A stretch of 64,000 bases of DNA, taken from Nitrospirillum viridazoti CBAmc (lineage in GTDB: Bacteria; Pseudomonadota; Alphaproteobacteria; Azospirillales; Azospirillaceae). Shown here piece after piece: positions 34,553-42,658 of the stretch. The stretch's first letter is position 1; the number at the start of each line of letters is the position of its first letter. A model generated the notes under the pieces. The model saw only the letters and a list, made by a program, of their open reading frames with translations. It was not told the DNA's origin and searched no databases. The position numbers and the translations under genes are program-made. The stretch covers positions 124,001-188,000 of the forward strand of contig NZ_CP022113.1 of assembly GCF_000730165.1 (NCBI RefSeq), written 5' to 3'.

Positions 34553-35455
34553 TCACGGCGCGTCCCACCCCAAGGCCAAGGCGCCGGCCAGGCCCGCCTC
34601 CCCGCCCAGGCCGGGCGGCACGATGAAGCCGGCCAGGCCCTCGGTCAGGGCGGGGTGGTCGATGTAGCCGCCGATGTGACGTTGGGCATGATGGCGGACG
34701 CGGTCCAGCAGGCCGGGGCGCCCACCCACGCCGCCGCCGATGACAATCCGCTGGGGCGACAGCGCGAACAGCAGGTTGGTCGCCATCTGACCCAGATAGT
34801 CGCCCACCAGGTCCCAGACGGGGTGGTCGTCCGCCAGGTCCGTGGCTGGCCGGCCCACGCGCGCCTCGATGGCGGGACCGCAGGCCAGACCCTCCAAGCA
34901 GTCGCCGTGATAGGGGCAATGACCACCGTAGGGGTCGCGGGCCGGATCGCGCCGTACCAGCAGGTGACCGCCCTCGGGATGCACCAGGCCGTGCTGCGGG
35001 TGTCCGCCCACCACCACGCCAACGCCGATGCCCGTGCCCACGGTCACGTAGACATGGCTGTCCAGGCCCTGGGCGGCACCCCAACGGCCTTCACCCACGG
35101 CGGCGCCGTTGACGTCGGTGTCGATGGCGACGGGAACCCCCAGGGCGTTGGCCAGGTAATCATGCACCGGCGCGCCGGCCCACCCTGGCTTGGGGGTACG
35201 GGTGATGCTGCCGTATTCAGGGCGATGGGGATCCAGTTGCAGGGGCCCGAAGCTGGCGACGCCCACGGCGTCCAGGCCGCCCATGCGACCGCCCAGTTCG
35301 CGCAGCGTCTCAACGCAGCGCGCCAGCGTTTCCTCCGGCGAGGTGGTGGGGATGCGGACGGTCCCGATGGGCTGCGGCCGCCCTGTACCCTCCATGACGG
35401 CCGCGCCCACGACGGCCTTGGTGCCGCCCAGTTCCACCGCCCCGATGCGCTTCAT
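34553..35455 (-). CDS. ROK-family fructokinase (copy 2)
   Basis: 300 residues, almost identical to the protein at 26098-27015: ELGGTKAV, IDTDVNGAA, GLVHPEGGHLLV and CPYHGDCLEGLACGPA are all intact. Differences are scattered (for example R2K, H/Y and V/A changes) and it ends GWDAP without the HLETVSA tail of copy 1. Homology stops at the gene borders. Its leader can fold over the ribosome site (35456-35501), whereas copy 1 is translationally coupled to the hydrolase, so the two may be controlled differently. It is 60 bases upstream of the lacI gene in the same direction. Confidence 0.9.
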   Translation of the reverse strand: MKRIGAVELGGTKAVVGAAVMEGTGRPQPIGTVRIPTTSPEETLARCVETLRELGGRMGGLDAVGVASFGPLQLDPHRPEYGSITRTPKPGWAGAPVHDYLANALGVPVAIDTDVNGAAVGEGRWGAAQGLDSHVYVTVGTGIGVGVVVGGHPQHGLVHPEGGHLLVRRDPARDPYGGHCPYHGDCLEGLACGPAIEARVGRPATDLADDHPVWDLVGDYLGQMATNLLFALSPQRIVIGGGVGGRPGLLDRVRHHAQRHIGGYIDHPALTEGLAGFIVPPGLGGEAGLAGALALGWDAP

Positions 35456-35501
35456 GCCCTGCCTCCCGCTTTTGAGGCGGGCATCCTGCCAAGGGCAGGG
35501 C
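35456..35501 (-). promoter_or_regulatory. Hairpin enclosing the ribosome site of fructokinase copy 2
   Basis: In the minus-strand RNA, GCCCTGCC pairs with GGCAGGGC directly adjacent to the ATG, and CCCGC pairs with GCGGG inside it; the GGGAGG ribosome site lies in the downstream arm. This could lower or regulate translation. It has no U-tract. Confidence 0.4.
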
Positions 35502-35535
35502 CGTCTGACAACGATGGCAGTTGCCGGCCGCGTGG

Positions 35536-35976
35536 TTAGGCGGCCAGCAATTGCTGTATGTCCGGCACGGGCAGGTTGGTCAGGTCCTTGGCAACCTCAG
35601 CCACGATGACGTCACGGGTCGCCGGGGTCAGATGTTTGCGCAGGATACCCAGGGCGCGCGGCGGAGCGGCCAGTACCATGCGGCCGACCGTGCCGGCCTG
35701 CACCATGGTGTCCAGATGCTGGGCCACATGGGCCAGGAATTCCGCCTCCGCCTGCTCCTGCCAGTCGGTTTCCTCGGTGGCGCTGCGCACGGTGCCCATG
35801 CCGAAGCGCCCGGGCTGGTCGGTACCCAACTCGCGGGTGGGCGTGGTCGGCCGCGTCTCCGTGTGCTGGACGGTCAGGTTCAGGGCTTGGGCGTCGCCAT
35901 CGTTGCGCAGGACCAGCATTTTGGCGCCGTCGCATGTCACGATCCAGCTGTGCCGGGCAATCACAATACCGTCCAT
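35536..35976 (-). CDS. Host attachment protein family (Host_attach)
   Basis: 146 residues from ATG 35976 (MDGIVIARHSWIVTCDGAKM). The layout fits the family: N-terminal nucleotide-like strand IVTCDGAKMLVLRN, central linker with RFGMGT, and C-terminal FLAHVAQHLDTMV...RMVLAAPPRALGILRKHL. The name comes from an early report on plant attachment; the fold is related to archaeal/bacterial release-factor-like (baeRF) proteins and its role is unclear. It precedes the second fructokinase by 80 bases on the same strand, with no functional link visible. Confidence 0.82.
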   Translation of the reverse strand: MDGIVIARHSWIVTCDGAKMLVLRNDGDAQALNLTVQHTETRPTTPTRELGTDQPGRFGMGTVRSATEETDWQEQAEAEFLAHVAQHLDTMVQAGTVGRMVLAAPPRALGILRKHLTPATRDVIVAEVAKDLTNLPVPDIQQLLAA

Positions 35977-36015
35977 GATCTCATCCCTCCCAGTCGATGC
36001 TCGTTCGTCACCCGG

Positions 36016-36060
36016 GCTTACGGGATCCGAATTTACGGGACCCAAGCCTGCGGGGACGCC
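36016..36060. repeat. Three imperfect 15-bp tandem repeats
   Basis: Units GCTTACGGGATCCGA, ATTTACGGGACCCAA and GCCTGCGGGGACGCC, tandem, in the 294 bases between the host-attachment gene and the leader ORF. Nothing else recognisable was seen in that gap (35977-36270). Confidence 0.5.
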
Positions 36061-36270
36061 TGCCGGGGAACGGCGGGGCGGTGGAAAGGTTCCAGCCCTT
36101 CGGGCACCCGGTGGCCAAGAGACGTGCGACACAGGGCGGAATCGACAGCTGGCCCGACAGGGTGGAAAATTTTCCGGCCATCCTCAAGGTCTGGGATTCC
36201 GCTTGTCTCCACACCCGTCCGCACGCCAGTCTGAGGCGAGAGAGCCCGCCCAAGCCTTGAAAGGGGAACC

Positions 36271-36354
36271 ATGACCGTTGCGTCCAACGACCGCCGCCTT
36301 GATGGAATCCCGGTCCGCTTGGATCGTTGCATTACCGGAACGGATGGTCGCTGA
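36271..36354 (+). CDS. 27-codon leader ORF before chorismate mutase
   Basis: Frame starting ATG ACC GTT with a strong AAGGGG ribosome site 4 bases upstream, coding MTVASNDRRL...TGTDGR and ending TGA at 36352-36354. The stop overlaps the chorismate mutase ATG by one base (TGATG). The larger gene has no clear ribosome site of its own, so this small ORF may drive its translation by re-initiation. It has no aromatic-residue run, so it is not a classical aromatic attenuator. Peptide function unknown. Confidence 0.55.
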   Translation: MTVASNDRRLDGIPVRLDRCITGTDGR

Positions 36355-36938
36355 TGGTGCGCCGGCATCTCTTGGCCTGTGTCGCCCTGGGTATGGCCGT
36401 TATCGGCATGGCTTCCGTGGGCAGGGCCGCGCCGCCCGCAGACCCGGCTGACAGCCTGCGGGCCGTCGTCGAGGCCTCGGCCGATCGTCTGGCATTGGCC
36501 CATCAGGTGGCGTTGTCCAAGTGGGACAGTGGTGCCGCGGTGGAGGATGGCGGACGCGAGGCGGTGGTGATCATGAGCGCCGTCTCCCAGGGCGAAGGCC
36601 AGGGGTTGGAGCGCATCTGGGTGGCCAGCGTTTTCCGTGCGCAGATCGAGGCCAACAAGCTGGTGCAATACGGCTTGATCGCGGACTGGGCGCGAAGCGG
36701 GGCGGCGCCGGACCATGCGCCGATTGACCTGGTGCGTGATGTGCGCCCGCAATTGGACACGGCGCAGAAGGCGCTGATGGCTGCCCTGCCGGGCGTGGCC
36801 CCCTTGCGCGCACGGAAGACTTGCCGGGCGGAGGTGGCGGCGGCGGTGAACGATTATCTCTATCGTCGCCAACTGCCGGCGGGCACGCTGGACGCCATCG
36901 CGCTGGACCGCGCCATGGTCGGGGTGTGCGGCGGGTAG
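36354..36938 (+). CDS. Secreted chorismate mutase, AroQ-gamma type
   Basis: 194 residues from ATG 36354 (MVRRHLLACVALG). The signal peptide ends GRAAPP (about residue 25). The helical core shows the gamma-class pattern: RLALAHQVALSKWDSG, VEDGGREAVVI, FRAQIEANKLVQYGLIADW and the disulfide-linked C-terminal Cys residues (KTCRAEV, GVCGG). It should convert chorismate to prephenate in the periplasm. The physiological role of exported chorismate mutases in free-living bacteria is not settled; in some pathogens and symbionts they affect hosts. No other aromatic biosynthesis gene is adjacent. Expression appears coupled to the 27-codon leader. Confidence 0.85.
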   Translation: MVRRHLLACVALGMAVIGMASVGRAAPPADPADSLRAVVEASADRLALAHQVALSKWDSGAAVEDGGREAVVIMSAVSQGEGQGLERIWVASVFRAQIEANKLVQYGLIADWARSGAAPDHAPIDLVRDVRPQLDTAQKALMAALPGVAPLRARKTCRAEVAAAVNDYLYRRQLPAGTLDAIALDRAMVGVCGG

Positions 36939-37062
36939 CCCTGCGTGTGGGGCGCAGGTGGGGTTCGCGGCCCGGGGGATGCGGGCAGAACCGGTCTTGC
37001 GACAGAATGATTGCCTTATCGAGCCCGGCGCCCTGCCGCGGCCCCTATGAAAGCGTACCCCC

Positions 37063-37641
37063 ATGAAAGACCGCATTCGCGTTCGTGAGGACCGTCTCTT
37101 GTCCAAGGGCTGGTCCGAACTGCGCAGCGTCACCTTCGACTATCACCGCCGCGACGGTGACTGGCAGACCATGACGCGCGAGGTTTATGACCGGGGACAC
37201 GGCGCCGTCATCCTGCCCTATGACCCGGTGCGTGGCACCGTGCTGCTGATCCGCCAGTTCCGCTATGCTGCCTACGTCGCCGGCTACACGACCCCCATGA
37301 TCGAGGCGGTGGCCGGCCTGCTGGACGACACCTCGCCCGAGGAAACCATCCGCCGCGAGGCAGAGGAAGAGGCCGGCTGCCGCATCGGTGAGGCGCGCAA
37401 GGTGTTCGAGGCCTTCATGAGCCCCGGCTCCGTCACCGAACGCCTGACCTTCTTCGTCGCCCCCTACAGCGCCGCCGACCGTGTCGGCGCCGGCGGTGGC
37501 TTGGTGGCGGAGGGCGAGGACATCGAGGTGCTGGAGCCCACTTTGGATGAGGCGTTGGCCATGGTGGCCGACGGCCGCATCGTCGATGCCAAGACCATCA
37601 TGCTGCTGCAGTACGCCAAGCTGAACGGACTGGTGGGCTAA
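37063..37641 (+). CDS. Nudix hydrolase, NudK/ADP-ribose pyrophosphatase-like
   Basis: 192 residues similar throughout to GDP-mannose hydrolase NudK, including VILPYDPVRGTVLLIRQFR, FEAFMSPGSVTER and the C-terminal DAKTIMLLQYAKL. The Nudix box GLLDDTSPEETIRREAEEEAG retains the catalytic REAEEE run, but the position of the first conserved Glu (GX5E) is Ser. That Glu is usually less critical than the metal-binding ones, so activity is plausible. It hydrolyses nucleotide sugars or ADP-ribose-type substrates in the cytoplasm. Its stop is 8 bases from the convergent RES gene stop. Confidence 0.85.
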   Translation: MKDRIRVREDRLLSKGWSELRSVTFDYHRRDGDWQTMTREVYDRGHGAVILPYDPVRGTVLLIRQFRYAAYVAGYTTPMIEAVAGLLDDTSPEETIRREAEEEAGCRIGEARKVFEAFMSPGSVTERLTFFVAPYSAADRVGAGGGLVAEGEDIEVLEPTLDEALAMVADGRIVDAKTIMLLQYAKLNGLVG

Positions 37642-37648
37642 CGACCCG

Positions 37649-38146
37649 TCAGCGGGCAAGCCGTTGCTCGTCGTCGATGAGGGTCAGCCGGCGCGGGGCT
37701 GCGGAACCCCATCGCCAGAGCACCAAGTTCAGGTCCATCGCCCCGGCGCCCCGGGCGTAGCTGCGGACCAGCAGGCCGTGGAAGCCTTGTGCGATCAGAC
37801 GCCGGGCGAAGGCCTGGGTGGCGGCCTCCCCCGTCTGGCGCATCCGCTCGCGCCAAGCCGGGTCGGCCAGGCCGTCGGCATCCATGCCTTCCGAGGCCAG
37901 CGCGGCGGTATCGCGGGTGTCGAAGACGGCGGCGATGTCTGCGTCATAGGAGACAAGGGTGGTGGGTTGCAGGGCGCCCACCTGGTTGGCCTCCCGCACC
38001 GCTGTCATGATGGAGAGGGAGCAATAGAGCGCCGGTGTGCCCTTGGCGTTGAAGCGGCCACCATGAAGCTCCGCCCCCCGTCCGGACAGCGGCTCCCGTG
38101 CATACACCGGATTCAGCGCACGATAGAGCAGGCCCCGATACTCCAT
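37649..38146 (-). CDS. RES-domain toxin
   Basis: 165 residues with the RES pattern: LYRALNP (Arg), GGRFNAKGTPALYCSLS (Tyr/Ser) and AVREANQV (Glu), then a late LVLWRWG segment. RES toxins of type II systems degrade NAD+ or ADP-ribosylate targets. The Xre/MbcA-like antitoxin gene lies just upstream (stop to start gap 9 bases), the standard antitoxin-first order. Length is typical. Intact as far as sequence shows. Confidence 0.88.
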   Translation of the reverse strand: MEYRGLLYRALNPVYAREPLSGRGAELHGGRFNAKGTPALYCSLSIMTAVREANQVGALQPTTLVSYDADIAAVFDTRDTAALASEGMDADGLADPAWRERMRQTGEAATQAFARRLIAQGFHGLLVRSYARGAGAMDLNLVLWRWGSAAPRRLTLIDDEQRLAR

Positions 38147-38155
38147 AGGCGGGGG

Positions 38156-38506
38156 CTAGGCGTGGATGCCGGCGTCGACGGCGTCGATATAGTCCAGCAC
38201 ATCGGTGGCCCGGCCGTCGCGCACCAGCTGCATTGCCGTTTGACCGGCGAAGCCGGCCAGGGGTTCGGATCGGTACCAGGCGTAGGCGATCAGGGCCGAG
38301 CCGAAACGTGGCTCGACCTTATTGATGACCTCCACCATTTCCCGCAGTCGCCGCTGGGTCTTGGCGGACCGCAGGCGATCCTTGCGCTGGATGGCGTCGC
38401 GGCCCAAGCCGGCTGACCGGGCGATCTCCTCGCTGGTGGTGCGCAGGCTGTCGGCGATCTTGGCCGGTGCGAACAGGCCGTGGTCCGCGTATTGGGTGAG
38501 TGACAT
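38156..38506 (-). CDS. Xre/MbcA/ParS-type antitoxin of RES system
   Basis: 116 residues from ATG 38506 (MSLTQYADHGLFAP). This start has GAGGA 8-10 bases upstream; the ATGs at 38521 and 38530 would leave the operator next to or within the ribosome site and lack a good one. N-terminal helix-turn-helix (PAKIADSLRTTSEEIARSAGL) and C-terminal DUF2384 toxin-binding domain (FGSALIAYAWYRSEPLAGF, GRATDVLDYIDAVDAG). It neutralises the downstream RES toxin and probably represses the operon at 38534-38551. Confidence 0.87.
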   Translation of the reverse strand: MSLTQYADHGLFAPAKIADSLRTTSEEIARSAGLGRDAIQRKDRLRSAKTQRRLREMVEVINKVEPRFGSALIAYAWYRSEPLAGFAGQTAMQLVRDGRATDVLDYIDAVDAGIHA

Positions 38507-38533
38507 GGCCGCGATCCTCATAGCCACCATATA

Positions 38534-38551
38534 TGACGCAATATGGCGTCA
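38534..38551. promoter_or_regulatory. 6-6-6 palindrome upstream of Xre-RES operon
   Basis: TGACGC, six bases, GCGTCA, within an AT-flanked region 28 bases upstream of the chosen antitoxin start. Probable autoregulatory operator overlapping the promoter. Confidence 0.55.
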
Positions 38552-38577
38552 ATTCCTGCGGCTATCAAGATTGGCGG

Positions 38578-39957
38578 TCAGTCGACATAGACGAGGAACT
38601 GTTCATACCGCCCCGCGTCCGCCCGGGCGACAATGCGCACGCTGCGGCTGGCGTAGCGGGCCTGGTAGATCTCCTCGGTGAAGCCGCCGCGCAGGCGGCG
38701 GGCCATGGGCTTCAGGTCCGTCACGGCGCCCAACGGGCCCAAGGTCGCGGCATAGTCCGCCAGCGCCGCCGGGCTGAAATAGGCGGCGCCATTGGCGGTC
38801 AGGTGGGTGGCGTCGGCGTGGCCATGGGCCAGGCCCTCCAGGAAGGCGCGCGCGGTCGCGGTTTCCTCCGCGCTGGGTTGGGTCGCCAGCGGCAACAGGG
38901 CGCTGATCTTCTGGGCGATGCCGGCCGGGTCGCCATAGTCGCTGTTGACCAGCACGACGATGGCCATGCCCAGGTCCGGCCACACCCGGTTTTCCGCCAG
39001 GAAGCCCGAGACCTCGCCGCCGTGGCGCAGCAGGCGGGCGGCGCCGTCGCTGGTGACCGTCAGGCCCAGGCCATAGCGCGCGTCCTGGCCGTTGTTCAGG
39101 CGCACGCTCGTCTCCATGGTGCGCCAGCTTTCCGGCTTCAGCAGCTTCTGCCCCATCAACGCGATGTCCCAGCGGGCCAGATCCTGCGGCGTCAGGGCCA
39201 ATTGGGCGGCGCCCACCAGCCAGCCGGGCGCCTCCTTCGGGGCGGGGCGCGGCTGGCCCAGGGCGTAGCGGGTGTAGCCGGCGGCGTCCTTGGGGCCCAG
39301 CGGGCCCTTGTCGATGTCGGCGGCGTCCAGGCCCAGGGGCTTCAGCACCCGGTTGGTGAGGAAGGTGAAGAATGGCTGGCCCGAGGCCTTTTCCACGATG
39401 CGGGCGGCGATGGTGAAGCCGGTGTTGGAGTACTGCCAGGCCTCGCCCGGCTGGAAATCCAGCGGTACTCGGGCCCAGCGGTCGAAGATGCCGTCGGCCG
39501 TGATGGGCTTTTCCATCATGGCGGGGACGTAGTCCTGCGGCCAGAAATCGCGATAGCCCGCCGTATGGCTCAGCACCTGGCGGATGGTGATGCGATCGCC
39601 GTCGGTCAGGTTGGGGATGAATTTGCCCACCGTGTCGTCCAGCGACAGCGCGCCATCCTCCACCAGCAGCATCACCGCGGCGGCCGTGAACTGCTTGGAG
39701 ACCGAGCCGATGGCGAAGCGCTGCGCCGGCGTCGCCGCCACCGCCGGTTCCCGCCGCGCCTGGCCATAGGCGTGAACGTAGGCAATGGTACCGTCGCGCA
39801 CCACGGCGATGGAGGCACCGGGCGTGCCGCTATCCGCCAGCGCCTGCGTCACCGCCGCGTCGATCTTGGCGGTCACGTCGGGGGCCAGGTCCGCGCCGGT
39901 GGCGGCGCCAGACAGCAACAGTCCACTCATGAACAGGGTGGCGAGCAACGTACGCAT
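38578..39957 (-). CDS. Serine beta-lactamase-family hydrolase (class C/EstB-like)
   Basis: 459 residues from ATG 39957 (MRTLLATLFMSG) with a signal peptide to about residue 22. Active-site motifs: SxxK as SVSKQFTAAAV, YxN as YSNTGF and the third motif as RHGGEVSG. A C-terminal extension of about 100 residues follows the catalytic domain. Members include esterases, D-aminopeptidases and penicillin-binding-like enzymes; true beta-lactamase activity is not implied. It should be periplasmic. No AmpR-type regulator is adjacent. Confidence 0.87.
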   Translation of the reverse strand: MRTLLATLFMSGLLLSGAATGADLAPDVTAKIDAAVTQALADSGTPGASIAVVRDGTIAYVHAYGQARREPAVAATPAQRFAIGSVSKQFTAAAVMLLVEDGALSLDDTVGKFIPNLTDGDRITIRQVLSHTAGYRDFWPQDYVPAMMEKPITADGIFDRWARVPLDFQPGEAWQYSNTGFTIAARIVEKASGQPFFTFLTNRVLKPLGLDAADIDKGPLGPKDAAGYTRYALGQPRPAPKEAPGWLVGAAQLALTPQDLARWDIALMGQKLLKPESWRTMETSVRLNNGQDARYGLGLTVTSDGAARLLRHGGEVSGFLAENRVWPDLGMAIVVLVNSDYGDPAGIAQKISALLPLATQPSAEETATARAFLEGLAHGHADATHLTANGAAYFSPAALADYAATLGPLGAVTDLKPMARRLRGGFTEEIYQARYASRSVRIVARADAGRYEQFLVYVD

Positions 39958-40148
39958 GAGCTTCCCGGGGTGGGCTGAAGGGACGGTCATCCTGTCACTC
40001 CGTCCCGCTTTAGGAAACGGGGCTTAGTAACGCGCCCAGGCGCCTGCCGTGCCAAAGACCGTCGCCTCCAGCGCAAGAAAAAGGGGACGGCCCTCCGCTC
40101 CTTGGGAAGCACCGCCTTTCGACCGGCGCCGGCGCCCCTGTCACGGGA

Positions 40149-41630
40149 TCAGCGCGCGGTGGCCACCGCCAGGGCGCGCAGGGCCAGGGCCACACCCTCG
40201 CCATAGGCCGGGTCGGCCTTGGCGCAGTTAGCGATGTGGCGCTCCTGGATCGCCGCCTCCGCCCCGCTCAAGGACCGGGCGGTGTTCTCGAACAGCAGCT
40301 TCTGCTGCGCCGGGTTCATCTTGCGGAACAGGATGCCTGGCTGCTCCCAATGGTCGTCGTCCACCCGGTGGTCCCAGTGGGTGGCCGTTCCTTCCAGCGG
40401 CAGGGGCGGCTCGGCGAAGTCGGGATGGTCGGGCCATTCGCCATAGCTGTTGGGGTAGTAGTGCAGCGTGCCGCCTTTATTGCCGTCGGTGCGCATGGCG
40501 CCGTCGCGGTGATAGCTGTGGAACGGGCACTTGGGCGCGTTCACCGGAATGTGGTTGAAGTTCACCCCCAGGCGATAGCGCTGCGCGTCGCCATAGGAGA
40601 ACAGCCGGGCCTGCAGCATCTTGTCGGGGGAGAAGCCGATGCCGGGCACGATGTTGGCGGGGGAGAAGGCCGCCTGCTCCACCTCGGCGAAGACGTTGTC
40701 CGGGTTGCGGTTCAGCTCCATCACCCCGACCTCGATCAAGGGGAAGTCCGCCTTGGGCCAAGTCTTGGTCAGGTCGAAGGGATTATGCTTGTGCGCCTTG
40801 GCCTGGGCCTCGGTCATGACCTGGATGGACAGGGTCCAGCGCGGGTAGTCGCCGGCCTCGATGGCGCCAAACAGGTCGCGCTGGTGGCTTTCGCGGTCCT
40901 TGCCGATGACGGCCTCGGATTCGCCGTCCGTCAGGTTCTCGATGCCCTGCTGGCAGGTGAAGTGGAACTTCACCCAGTGCCGCTCATTGGCGGCGTTGAT
41001 CAGGCTGAAGGTGTGGCTGCCGAAGCCATGCATATGGCGATAGCTGCGGGGAATGCCGCGCTCGCTCATGACGATGGTGACCTGGTGCAGCGCCTCGGGC
41101 AGTAGGGTCCAGAAGTCCCAATTGTTGTTGGCGCTGCGCATGCCGGTGCGCGGATCCCGCTTCACGGCGTGGTTCAGGTCGGGGAAGCGCAGGGGGTCGC
41201 GGAAGAAGAACACGGGCGTGTTGTTGCCCACGATGTCCCAGTTGCCTTCCTCAGTATAGAACTTGACGGCGAAGCCGCGGATGTCTCGCTCCGCGTCCGC
41301 GGCGCCGCGCTCACCGGCCACGGTGGAGAAGCGGACGAACAGGGGCGTCTGCTTGCCCACCTCGGCGAAGATCTTGGCCTTGGTATAGCGGCTGACGTCC
41401 TGTGTGACGGTGAAGGTGCCGTGGGCGCCGCTGCCCTTGGCGTGCATGCGGCGCTCGGGGATCACCTCGCGATCGAAATGGGCCAGCTTTTCGATCAGCC
41501 AGATGTCCTGCAGCAGGGCGGGACCGCGCGGTCCGGCGGTCTGGATATTCACATTGTCCACCACCGGCGCGCCGGTGGCATGGGTCATGTGGGGCGTGGA
41601 CGGGCCACCGGACTCGAATGTATCGGACAT
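40149..41630 (-). CDS. katA: Heme catalase, small-subunit clade
   Basis: 493 residues from ATG 41630 (MSDTFESGG); an ATG 15 bases upstream is an alternative. Active-site His in [12 protein letters not shown], the distal Asn in VGNNTPVFF, and the proximal heme Tyr in [13 protein letters not shown] are present. Length suits clade 3 catalases, which bind NADPH. It dismutates hydrogen peroxide in the cytoplasm. No oxyR is adjacent. It stands alone between the serine hydrolase and an SDR. Confidence 0.93.
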   Translation of the reverse strand: MSDTFESGGPSTPHMTHATGAPVVDNVNIQTAGPRGPALLQDIWLIEKLAHFDREVIPERRMHAKGSGAHGTFTVTQDVSRYTKAKIFAEVGKQTPLFVRFSTVAGERGAADAERDIRGFAVKFYTEEGNWDIVGNNTPVFFFRDPLRFPDLNHAVKRDPRTGMRSANNNWDFWTLLPEALHQVTIVMSERGIPRSYRHMHGFGSHTFSLINAANERHWVKFHFTCQQGIENLTDGESEAVIGKDRESHQRDLFGAIEAGDYPRWTLSIQVMTEAQAKAHKHNPFDLTKTWPKADFPLIEVGVMELNRNPDNVFAEVEQAAFSPANIVPGIGFSPDKMLQARLFSYGDAQRYRLGVNFNHIPVNAPKCPFHSYHRDGAMRTDGNKGGTLHYYPNSYGEWPDHPDFAEPPLPLEGTATHWDHRVDDDHWEQPGILFRKMNPAQQKLLFENTARSLSGAEAAIQERHIANCAKADPAYGEGVALALRALAVATAR

Positions 41631-41822
41631 GGGTGCGGGCTCCATGAAGGCGTGGGGGAAGCCCGGGGTAGGGCCCCGGTGCTCACGCGTCGGATTTGGC
41701 CCGTAAGCAGGGGCGGGTTTCATTCACAACCCGCCCTGCCGTTGTTGCGCCAACCGCATCACCTCTGCGGTGTTCCGGCGGCCCCTTCGGGCCTACGACG
41801 GCATGACCTCATGCCGCTGGCG

Positions 41823-42566
41823 TCACGCCGTGTAGCCGCCGTCGATGGTCAGGCAGGCGCCGGTGATGAAGCCCGCCTCCGGCCCCGCCAGATAGGCCAC
41901 CAGGCTGGCGATCTCGCTATCCTTGCCCAGGCGGCCGATGGGCATCAGCGTCATCAGGCGGGTCAACACGGCCGGGTCGGTGGGCACCATGTCGGTGGCG
42001 GTGGGGCCGGGTTGGATGGCGTTCACGGTGATGCCCCGGGGGGCCAGGTCGATGGCCATGCCCCGCGTCATCGCCGCCACCGCCCCCTTGGTCATGCTGT
42101 AGACCGATGCGCCGGGAAAGGCGGTGCGGTTGGCCGCTACGCTGCCGGTGGTGATGACGCGCCCGCCCCTGCCCATATGGGGCAGGGCCGCCTGCACCGC
42201 CGCGAAGGCGGCGCGGACATTGACCGCCACCATGCGGTCGAAAGTCTCCAGCGGGTAATCGTCCACCAGGCCATGGGTCAACAGGCCGGCGTTGTTGACC
42301 AGGATGTCCAGCCGGCCCTGCAGCTGCGCCACCTCATCCACCGCCTGGCGCAGGGCGACCACGTCGGCGCTGTCGGCGCGGATGGCCAGGGCCCGGCCAC
42401 CTGCGGCCTTGATCTCATCCACCAGGGCCCCGGCCAGCGCCTCCGACGAGGCATAGGTGAAGGCCACGGTGGCGCCGTCATGGGCCAGGCGGCGGACGAT
42501 GGCGGCGCCGATGCCGCGAGAGCCGCCGGTGACCAGGGCGATCTTTCCGCCGAAGGGAAGGGTCAT
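41823..42566 (-). CDS. Short-chain dehydrogenase/reductase
   Basis: 247 residues from ATG 42566 (MTLPFGGKIALVTGG). NAD(P)-binding motif GGSRGIGAA, NNAG at about 90, and catalytic YSMTKGA (Tyr, Lys) preceded by Ser in TTGSVAAN. Reads like an FabG-type 3-oxoacyl/aldehyde reductase. A perfect palindrome lies in its promoter (42584-42599) and a TetR gene precedes it, so it is probably a TetR-controlled reductase for an electrophile or aldehyde. Substrate unknown. Confidence 0.87.
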   Translation of the reverse strand: MTLPFGGKIALVTGGSRGIGAAIVRRLAHDGATVAFTYASSEALAGALVDEIKAAGGRALAIRADSADVVALRQAVDEVAQLQGRLDILVNNAGLLTHGLVDDYPLETFDRMVAVNVRAAFAAVQAALPHMGRGGRVITTGSVAANRTAFPGASVYSMTKGAVAAMTRGMAIDLAPRGITVNAIQPGPTATDMVPTDPAVLTRLMTLMPIGRLGKDSEIASLVAYLAGPEAGFITGACLTIDGGYTA

Positions 42567-42583
42567 GATGTCTATCTCCATAT

Positions 42584-42599
42584 TGTTACAGATGTAACA
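42584..42599. promoter_or_regulatory. TetR-type operator before SDR gene
   Basis: TGTTACA, GA, TGTAACA: a perfect 7-2-7 palindrome 18 bases upstream of the SDR start. Typical size and symmetry for a TetR-family operator; the TetR gene at 42659-43237 is adjacent. Confidence 0.6.
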
Positions 42600-42658
42600 G
42601 TCTAAAATTAGGCTGAGTCCGATCCTTGAGGCTCATGGAGCCCAAGGGGGTTAAGCAG

